In this document: positions 55,790 to 64,000 of the stretch, piece by piece | How positions within the stretch are numbered: the stretch's first letter is position 1 | How the letters are laid out: the number at the start of each line of letters is the position of its first letter | NCBI GenBank assembly: GCA_032433765.1 | Contig: JAVIAB010000156.1 | Location: forward strand, 84,489,015 to 84,553,014 | Reading direction: 5' to 3' | From: Megaustenia siamemsis | Taxonomy: Eukaryota; Mollusca; Gastropoda; Stylommatophora; Ariophantidae | Length of the DNA: 64,000 bases | Made by a program: the position numbers and the translations under genes | Notes under the pieces: model-generated | Told to the model about the DNA's origin: nothing | Seen by the model: only the letters and a program-made list of their open reading frames with translations | Database searches by the model: none

Positions 55790-58150
55790 TTACAATTAAC
55801 TATTACCTCACATTTCTCCTTCATTACAACTTACTATTACCTCACATTTCTCATTCATTACAACCTACAACTACCTCACATTTCTCCTTCATTGCAACAT
55901 ACTATTACCTCACATTTCTCCTTCATTACAACTTACTATTACCTCACATTTCTCATTCATTACAACCTACAACTACCTCACATTTCTCCTTCATTGCAAC
56001 ATACTATTACCTCACATTTCTCCTTCATTGCAACATACTATTACCTCACATTTCTCCTTGGTTACAACATACTATTACCTCACATTTCTCCTTCATTACA
56101 ACTTACTATTACCTCACATTTCTCCTTCATTACAACTTACTATTACCTCACATTTCTCCTTGGTTACAACTTACTATTACCTCACATTTCTCCTTGGTTA
56201 CAACTTACTATTACCTCACATTTCTCCTTGGTTACAACTTACTATTATCTCAAATTTCTCCTTGGTTACAACTTACTATAACCTCACATTTCTCCTTGGT
56301 TACAACTTACTATTACCTCACATTTCTCCTTGGTTACAACTTACTATTACCTCACATTTCTCCTTGGTTACAACTTACTATTACCTCACATTTCTCCTTG
56401 GTTACAACTTACTATTACCACACATTTCTCCTTGGTTACAACTTACTATAACCTCAAATTTCTCCTTGGTTACAACTTACTATTACCTCACATTTCTCCT
56501 TGGTTACAACTTACTATTACCTCACATTTCTCCTTGGTTACAACTGACTATTACCTCACATTTCTCCTTGGTTACAACTTACTATTACCTCACATTTCTC
56601 ATTCATTACAACTTACTATTACCTCACATTTCTCCTTGGTTACAACTTACTATTACCTCACATTTCTCATTCATTACAACTTACTATTACCTCACATTTC
56701 TCATTCATTACAACTTACTATTATCTCAAATTTCTCCTTGGTTACAACTTACTATTACCTCACATTTCTCCTTGGTTACAACTTACTATTACCTCAAATT
56801 TCTCCTTGGTTACAACTTACTATTACCTCACATTTCTCATTCATTACAACTTACTATTACCTCACATTTCTCCTTGGTTACAACTTACTATTACCTCACA
56901 TTTCTCCTTGGTTACAACTTACTATTACCTCACATTTCTATTCATTACAACTTACTATTACCTCACATTTCTCATTCATTACAACTTACTATTACCTCAA
57001 ATTTCTCCTTGGTTACAACTTATTATTACCTCACATTTCTCATTCATTACAATTTACTATTACCTCACATTTCTCCTTCATTACAACTTACTATTACCTC
57101 AAATTTCTCCTTGGTTACAACATACTATTACCTTACATTTCTCATTCATTACAACTTACTATTACCTCACATTTCTCCTTTGTTACAACTTACTATTACC
57201 TCACATTTCTCCTTGGTTACAACTTACTATTACCTCACATTTCTCATTCATTACAACTTACTATTACCTCAAATTTCTCCTTGGTTACAACTTACTATTA
57301 CCTCACATTTCTCCTTCATTACAACTTACTATTACCTCACATTTCTCCTTGGTTACAACTTACTATTACCTCACATTTCTCCTTGGTTACAACTTACTTT
57401 TACCTCACATTTCTCATTTGTTACAACTTACTATTACCTCACATTTCTCCTTGGTTACAACTTACTATTACCTCACATTTCTCCTTCATTACAACTTACT
57501 ATTATCTCACATTTCTCCTTCATTAAAACTTACTATTAACTCACATTTCTCCTTGGTTACAACTTACTATTACCTCACATTTCTCCTTCATTGTAACTTA
57601 CTATTACCTCACATTTCTCCTTTATTACAACTTACTATTACCTCACATTTCTCATTCATTACAGCTTACTTTTACCTCATATTTCTCCTTCAATAAACTT
57701 ACTATTACCTCACATTTCTCCTTTATTACAACTTACTATTACCTCACATTTCTCCTTTATTACAACTTACTATTACCTCACATTTCTCATTCATTACATC
57801 TTACTATTACCTCATATTTCTCCTTCAATAAACGTACTATTACCTCACATTTCTCCTTTATTACAACTTACTATTACCTCACATTTCTCCTTTATTACAA
57901 CTTACTATTACCTCACATTTCTCATTCATTACAACTTACTATTACCTCACATTTCTCCTTTATTACAACTTACTATTACCTCACATTTCTCATTCATTAC
58001 ATCTTACTATTACCTCACATTTCTCATTCATTACATCTTACTATTACCTCACATTTCTCATTCATAACATCTTACTATTACCTCACATTTCTCCTTCAAT
58101 AAACTTACTATTACCTTACATTTCACATTTATTAAACTATTACCTCACAG
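55790..58150. repeat. 34-bp minisatellite, about 69 copies
   Basis: The unit is CACATTTCTCCTTGGTTACA plus ACTTACTATTACCT. Variants at one site (CCTTGGTTACA, CCTTCATTACA, ATTCATTACA, CCTTTATTACA) cluster regionally. Frames with 11-residue periodicity are open in all plus frames for hundreds of codons because the unit lacks stops, and I do not consider them genes. Confidence 0.95.
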
Positions 58151-58164
58151 TACTCCTTTATGGC

Positions 58165-58570
58165 AACTTAAATACAAAAATAAAAATTGTCAACTCTAAT
58201 GTTAAGCTAGTCCTATTATGTGGATGTGAAACATGGAGAACAACAAAATTGACAATCATGAAGATACAGACCTTCATTAATGGATATTTAGGCAGAATAA
58301 AAGGATGGAAATGGCAGGACAAAATCACTAACATAGGATTATAGAATTGTACCAGTCAAATACCAGTGGATAAAGAGATAAAGCGAAGACGATGGGGCTG
58401 GATAGGACACACACTGTGGAAGCCAACTGGGAGTATTACACAACAGACCCTTTTTGGAATCCTCAAGGTAAAAGACAAAGAGAAAAACCAAAATATTCTT
58501 GAAGACGACAGATGGAAGCAGAGATAACGATGACGAGGAAGACACGGAATGATCTTAAAAGAATGGCTTG
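58165..58570 (+). mobile_element. LINE type A C-terminal and 3' fragment
   Basis: NSNVKLVLLCGCETWRTTKL, TIMKIQTFINGYLGRIKGWK and WQDKITNIG match the LINE at 29590-32396, followed by RRWGWIGHTLWKP and a degenerate GKRQRGRPK-type stretch. Stops are present. Its 3' end has been amplified in tandem directly downstream. Confidence 0.88.
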
Positions 58571-59005
58571 GAAAATATTTGTTGAAGACCTATGCTCCAC
58601 AGGGAGCTGAAAGTATTTGTTGAAGACCTATGCTCCACAGGGAGCTGAAAGTGTTTGTTGAAGACCTATGCTCCACAGGGAGCTGAAAGTATATGTTGAA
58701 GACCTATGCTCCACAAGGAGCTGAAAGTGTTTGTTGAAGACCTATGCTCCACAGGGAGTTGAAAGTGTTTGATGAAGACTTATGCTCCACAGGGAGCTAA
58801 AAGTGTTTGTTGAAGACCAATGCTCCACAGGGAGCTGAAAGTGTTTGTTGAAGACCAATGCTTCACAGGGAGCTGAAAGTGTGTGTTGAAGACCTATGCT
58901 TCACAGGGAGCCGAAAGTGTTTGTTGAAGATCTATGCTTCACAGGGAGCCGAAAGTGTTTGTTGAAGATCTATGCTTCACAGGGAGCCGAAAGTGTTTGT
59001 TGAAG
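58570..59005. repeat. 38-bp tandem repeat made from a LINE 3' end, about 11 copies
   Basis: The unit contains GTGTTTGTTGAAGACCTATG and CTCCACAGGGAGCTGAAA. That is the terminal sequence of LINE type A, present once at 11411-11441 plus 13990 and at 32345-32385. Here it is repeated head to tail right after the LINE fragment. Confidence 0.95.
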
Positions 59006-59089
59006 ACAGAAGTACAGTTTGTTGAAGGGAGTTGAAAGGTACAAGGTGAAGAAGCATGTCGTTAGGGAGGGAAAAAAACAAGGTGTCAC

Positions 59090-59289
59090 GTCCGATCCTG
59101 ATCGACGGCTTCTGGGTTCACCCAGCCTTAAATGGGTACTGGAATTTTTGTGGGAAAGTAAATTGGTACGGGCGTAATACCGACCACATTACCCCAAAAA
59201 TCAAGTGCCGAAGGTCTATACAAACGATAGTCAGTGACACTAAACCCCATATAGGCCACTTGGCGTGACGTGACTCCTTACTTTACTTT
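59090..59289 (+). mobile_element. SINE family 1, 5'-truncated at the B box
   Basis: Starts CCGATCCTGATCGACGGCTT, then CACCCAGCCTTAAATGGGTA, GTAATACCGACCACATTACC, GGCCACTTGGCGTGACG and CTTTACTTTTG. The A box is missing, so it cannot be transcribed as a SINE. Confidence 0.88.
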
Positions 59290-59394
59290 TGTTGACAATA
59301 GGAGCAGATAAGGTGTTATTCGGAGCCAGTACTGACAAATGGATGTGTATCATGGACAATCGGAGCACAGAACATCGTAAATGAGTAACGAGGA

Positions 59395-60085
59395 CAGTCT
59401 GAAAGTGGACAAAGCCAACAGTAAACATATTTGCAACATCTGAAAGTGGACAAAGCCAACAGTAAACATATTTGCAACATCTCAAAGTGGACAAAGCCAA
59501 CAGTAAACATATTTGCAACATCTCAAAGTGGACAAAGCCAACAGTAAACATATTTGCGACATCTGAAAGTGGACAAAGCCAACAGTAAACATATTTGCAA
59601 CATCTGAAAGTGGACAAAGCCAACAGTAAACATATTTGCAACATCTCAAAGTGGACAAAACCAACAGTAAACATATTTGCAACATCTCAAAGTGGACAAA
59701 GCCAACAATAAACATATTTGCAACATCTCAAAGTGGACAAAGCCAACAGTAAACATATTTACAACATCTGAAAGTGGACAAAGCCAATGACATATCGATA
59801 CAAACATATAGATGTTGTATCTGAAAGTGGACAAAACCAAGAGTAAACATATTTGTAACATCTGAAAGTGGACAAAACCAACAGTAAACATATTTGCAAC
59901 ATCTCAAAGTGGACAAACCAACAGTAAACATATTTACAACATCTGAAAGTGGACAAAGCCAATGACATATCGATACAAACATATAGATGTTGTATCTGAA
60001 AGTGGACAAAACCAAGAGTAAACATATTTGTAACATCTGAAAGTGGACAAAGCCAACAGTAAACATATTTACAACAACTGAAAGT
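59395..60085. repeat. 41-bp minisatellite, about 16 copies
   Basis: The unit contains CATCTGAAAGTGGACAAAGC and CAACAGTAAACATATTTGCAA. A longer block with GACATATCGATACAAACATA occurs twice (59787 and 59961), showing a segmental duplication of about 175 bases inside the array. Confidence 0.93.
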
Positions 60086-60094
60086 AAACAAGCA

Positions 60095-60320
60095 TCAGCT
60101 TGTGGTTGCCATGTTATGAAAATGGAACAGCTGGGACACATTATTACAACAGGAAAAATTGGGTGAAGAAGAGATGGAGGGACGCAGAGAAAGAGAAGAC
60201 ACCAGACAGAGGATGGTGTAGTAGGAAGTCAACAACAGACATGATAAATTACCATAGAAACAGAAGGTTATGGAAAGACATCATCGTCTACTCCAGCAAG
60301 TACGGCATTTTATGATGAAA
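60095..60320 (+). mobile_element. LINE type B 3' fragment
   Basis: Encodes a degenerate GHVM-like start, ITTGKIG, then KSTTDMINYHRNRRLWKDII and ends near TTTTATGATGAAATTATT. It is homologous to the minus-strand insert at 30005-30227 (TEMINSCRDRKLWRDLITYA). Confidence 0.8.
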
Positions 60321-60974
60321 TTATTATTCATATTTGACAAAATAACATCATTGGATAACTGAAGCACCCACTCGCAAATTGTGTAATGCCTAACATAAGC
60401 TGCAGGTAAAAATGATTTACAGATTTCATCAAACCCAGACTTAAATGTTAATTTCTTATTTGCAAGTCTCCGCTCAGAGAAAAAAAAAAGCATTCATATT
60501 GAATGTACAAGCTCAACCTTTAACTGGGCAGCAAACGATAATGTCAGAGAAGCAAATGATCTATGCAGCAGCAAATTTCAATTTGAGTGTGCAGATCTGT
60601 GATCTACTCGTTAACAAAAATTAACTTTACATATAAAACTCGGGTTCTCTGTTGGCAATCACATTCAGTTTTTGTTAGAAATATTATTTTCATTCTCAAG
60701 ACAATATGGTCTAACCAGTGAGAAACTTTCAATTCTTCCAGAAATAATTGTGACATTGATTAATCCTTATATAGTCGCCACTGATGCTTGTTATTTCCGT
60801 TATAAGATTCATATAGCACCCCACTAAGATGACGTGTTCATTTCATTATAACATCACGTGATCAACCAATCCCATGTTAGTTAACACCTTCTACATTTAG
60901 TTAATAACTCACAACATCAAGTTATTTTTACTCATGGTGGGGGCATTCCAGTGGAGTGTAGCACGCTCAATTCT
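60321..60974. other. No gene seen
   Basis: AT-rich unique sequence without recognisable features. Confidence 0.5.
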
Positions 60975-62745
60975 GTCTGGGACTATATCTGAGTGCATGT
61001 CCAAGTTATTGCCTTGTCAGGGACTATATCTGAGTACATGACCAAGTTAGTGCCTTGTTGGGGATTATATCTGAGTACATGTCCAAGTTAGTGCCTTGTT
61101 GGGGACTATATCTGAGTGCATGCCCAAGTTAGTGCCTTGTTGGGGATTATATCTGAGTACATGTCCAAGTTAGTGCCTTGTTGGGGATTATATCTGAGTA
61201 CATGTCCAAGGTAGTGCCCTGTTGTGGTCTATGTCTGAGTACATGTCCAGGCTATTGCCTTGTTGGGGACAAGAACTGAGTACATGTCCAAGTTAAGCTT
61301 CGTTGGGGACTAGAACTAAGTACATGTCCAGGCTAGTGCCTTGTTGGAGACTAGAACTAAGTACATATCCAAGTTTGTGCCTTGTTGAGGACTATAACTG
61401 AGTACATGTCCAAGTTAATGCTTTTTTGGGGACTACATCTGAGTACATATCCAAGTTAATGCCCTGTTGGGGACTATAACTAAGTACATGTCCAAGTTAA
61501 TGCCATGTTGGGGACTATAACTGAGTACATGTCCAAGTTAATGCCTTGTTGAGGACTATAACTGAGTACATGACCAGGTTAGTGCCTTGTTAAGGACTAT
61601 AACTGAGTACATGTCCAAGTTAGTGCATTGTTGAGGACTATAACTTAGTATATGACCAGGTTAATGCCTTGTTGAGGACTATAACTGAGTACATGTCCAA
61701 GTTAATACCTTGTTAAGGACTATAACTGAGTACATGTCCAAGTTAATGCCTTGTTAAGAACTATAACTGAGTACATGTCCAAGTTAGTGCCTTGTTGAGG
61801 ACTATAACTGAGTACATGTCCACGTTAATGCCTTGTTGAGGACTATAACTGAGTACATGTCCAAGTTAGTGCCTTGTTGAGGATTATAACTGAGTACATG
61901 TCCAAGTTAGTGCCTTGTTAAGGACTATAACTGAGTACATGTCCAAGTTAGTGCCTTGTTAAGGACTATAACTGAGTACATGTCCAAGTTAGTGCCTTGT
62001 TGAGGACTATAACTGAGTACATGTCCAAGTTAATGTTTTGTTAAGGACTATAACTGAGTACATGTCCAAGATAGTGCCTTGTTGAGGACTATAACTGAGT
62101 ACATGTCCAAGTTAATGTTTTGTTAAGGACTATAACTGAGTACATGTCCAAGTTAGTGCCTTGTTAAGCACTATAACTGAGCACATGTCCAGGCTAGTGC
62201 CTTGTTGAGGACTATAACTGAGTACATGTCCAGGCTAGTGCCTTGTTAATGACTATAACTGAGTACATGACCAGGCTAGTGCCTTGTTAATGACTATAAC
62301 TGAGTACATGACCAGGCTAGTGCCTTGTTAATGACTATAACTGAGTACATGTCCAGGCTAGTGTCTTGTTAATGACTATAACTGAGTACATGACGGCTAG
62401 TGCCTTGTTGAGGACTGTAACTGAGTACATGACCAGGCTAGTGCCTTGTTGAGGACTATAACTGAGTACATGTCCAGGCTAGTGCCTTGTTGAGGACTGT
62501 AACTGAGTACATGACCAGGCTAGTGCCTTGTTGAGGACTGTAACTGAGTACATGTCCAGGCTAGTGCCTTGTTGAGGACTGTAACTGAGTACATGTCCAG
62601 GCTAGTGCCTTGTTGAGGACTATAACTGAGTACATGTCCAGGCTAGTGCCTTGTTGAGGACTGTAACTGAGTACATGACCAGGCTAGTGCCTTGTTGAGG
62701 ACTGTAACTGAGTACATGTCCAGGCTAGTGCTTTGTTGGAGACTC
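60975..62745. repeat. 41-bp minisatellite, about 43 copies
   Basis: The unit contains GACTATAACTGAGTACATGT and CCAAGTTAGTGCCTTGTTGAG. Left copies (60990-61260) are divergent (TATATCTGAG, TTGTTGGGG). Right copies are homogenised and switch from CAAGTTAGTG to CAGGCTAGTG at about 62190. Confidence 0.95.
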
Positions 62746-63053
62746 TTCTAATATTGACAAGATCAGCTATGAGAGAAGATGATCGTGAAGATAGCCACTA
62801 TTGAAGATCTACATCTGCCTGTGACCAGTCATCTACAGAACATACTAAGACAGCGACGCCCGTCCTACATTATTACCAAATATCGCTGCATACTGAACCT
62901 TCATCCCAACGATGTGCAACCAATGACAGATTTGGACCTTAGATGCAAGAACAATCAGAGAAATAACCACTACTGAGATGAAATGTGTTAGACGAATGAC
63001 AGGAAACAGTCTGAGAGATAAGATCAGAAATGAAGAACTTAAAAAAAAATAGC
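62746..63053 (+). mobile_element. LINE type C fragment, cut by a Sailor-like insertion
   Basis: The end of the fragment encodes TTEMKCVRRMTGNSLRDKIR followed by NEEL, a motif of non-LTR C-terminal regions; upstream it reads degenerate sequence with a LRPVTSHLQNI-like stretch. This is the single-copy counterpart of the 53-bp array at 2048-2365. It stops at 63053, where the next transposon begins. Confidence 0.75.
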
Positions 63054-64000
63054 TATAGCTCGTTTCAAATCATGTGCCCAACTTCAAAACGCTATTACTC
63101 TCTAACCGTTTGTTAAAAACTTTTGAAATTTTCCAAATGTTATTAGAATGCAAAAGACCCTTTAAATGTATATTTAACAAATATCTTGCAGCTGCAGTTT
63201 TCTTAAAGCGGCGATATTTCTTTGATGTTTGAAAAATTGTAAATTGTGAAGCCCTAAAGAATATAAATTACCGTAGTTGCTGGTCTATGATTAATTTTCA
63301 CTAGGTAAAGGCGTGGCCGTAATGGGGAAATAACTGGATAAAACAAAACACCAGGAGAATTATTGTCTGCTCAGTTCGAGGACGGACGATAATAATATCA
63401 AGGTATACCTGTATGTCCAATTTTCATAGTTGTGTGGTCCTGAAAAGGACCGTTTGTTGAACTAATTTAAGGTAATATAGGGGCCAACATTGTGGGGGCT
63501 ATATACTTTCATTCTGAATCAGACGAGTCTAAAAGATTAATAACTGTTTGGGGTTGAACATTCCACAAACCATCATTTTTCCAATATTCCTCTTCCTGTT
63601 TTAAGACGTGGTCTTCACATTTAGCCCAATAATCTTTGTCTATATTTAATAAAGCGAGATTAGCAAGAGTCTTTACATCGCATATTTTGAATGTTGTATT
63701 TTCATCTGCCACTTGTCCTTTTAATTTTGCCCAGATTAGTTCTATTGGATTTAAATGAGCATGGTAAGGTGGCAGCCTCAAACTTATATGACCGTGCTCT
63801 TGGATAATCTTATCTATTTGAAAAATCTTTGTCCTCTGTTTTTGCTTTACTAGAGATAGTAATTCAGGTTTTAAGTACATGTTATTAAATTGTATGTGCT
63901 CCTTTGTGAGCCATATCTTAATAGCATCTTTTGTACTGGATGACGTCGGGACTTTATCTTCAAGTGCAACAATGTTGTGGTACGCTGCATTGTCCATTAT
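63054..64000 (-). mobile_element. Second Sailor-like transposon, cut by the window edge
   Basis: The left boundary is proposed at TA (63054-63055) followed by TAGCTCGTTTCAAATCATG, which resembles the TAGTCCGTTCAGAAATTCAT terminus of the element at 35598. The distance from this terminus to the transposase stop (453 bases) is similar to the 413 bases in the other element. The other end is outside the window, so the terminal repeat cannot be confirmed. Confidence 0.65.
63509..64000 (-). CDS. DDE transposase, Sailor-like, C-terminal part (partial, runs off the window)
   Basis: About 163 codons of a transposase homologous to the one at 36011-37381. Visible are IMDNAAYHNIV (second catalytic Asp), then LRLPPYHAHLNPIELIW with the expected third catalytic Glu intact, 83 residues between the two. 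Both copies end in INLLDSSDSE or INLLESSDSE, an acidic C-terminus. The two proteins are clearly diverged from each other, so they represent separate lineages rather than sister copies of one burst. The N-terminal half and first catalytic Asp lie beyond the window. Confidence 0.88.
   Translation of the reverse strand: MMDNAAYHNIVALEDKVPTSSSTKDAIKIWLTKEHIQFNNMYLKPELLSLVKQKQRTKIFQIDKIIQEHGHISLRLPPYHAHLNPIELIWAKLKGQVADENTTFKICDVKTLANLALLNIDKDYWAKCEDHVLKQEEEYWKNDGLWNVQPQTVINLLDSSDSE

Noticed and set aside
55892..57696. Open frames up to 503 codons in three plus frames of the 34-bp array
   Set aside because: Simultaneous openness of all three frames reflects unit composition, not coding.

Overview
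Kind of genome. This is eukaryotic, repeat-dominated intergenic or intronic DNA, most likely from a lophotrochozoan animal and plausibly a gastropod mollusc. The support is tRNA-derived SINEs with Pol III A and B boxes, decayed non-LTR retrotransposons, a hAT element, two Tc1/mariner-superfamily transposons with unusually spaced catalytic residues, one spliced exon of a class A neuropeptide GPCR resembling CCAP / neuropeptide-S receptors, and a cysteine-rich EGF-plus-galactose-binding-like gene fragment of a kind expanded in molluscs. The phylum is inference; species cannot be read from the sequence. Layout. By my manual tally about 34 kb of the 64 kb is tandem repeat, in more than 30 arrays with periods of 4 to 55 bp. 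Positions 1-6,350 hold SINE and LINE remnants, tetranucleotide microsatellites and a hAT element with terminal inverted repeats and an 8-bp target duplication. Positions 6,350-10,450 are three abutting minisatellites. Positions 11,265-14,040 hold a LINE 3' end split by a SINE whose tRNA-like head has been amplified about 47 times. Positions 14,995-21,470 are one 24-25 bp superarray split into local subfamilies. Positions 21,473-25,795 are further arrays, one carrying a second type of SINE. Positions 28,275-28,472 are the GPCR exon, and 28,613-32,400 are decayed LINEs, one nested in another. Positions 32,663-40,620 are arrays interrupted by a complete Sailor-like DNA transposon and a SINE. Positions 41,155-46,170 are mixed arrays and SINEs. 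Positions 47,165-48,600 are the EGF/galactose-binding-like fragment, bracketed by two arrays of the same 31-bp unit. The rest is arrays and LINE fragments, ending in a second Sailor-like transposon cut by the window edge. How it fits together. No pathway or operon is encoded. The main story is repeat dynamics. At least three arrays were born inside transposable elements: the SINE head at 11,452-13,798, a LINE C-terminal segment at 2,048-2,365 and a LINE 3' end at 58,570-59,005. Other transposons then landed in existing arrays. The only candidate host coding sequences are the GPCR exon and the EGF/galactose-binding-like fragment, both on the minus strand. Most long open frames inside arrays are by-products of repeats that happen to lack stop codons.
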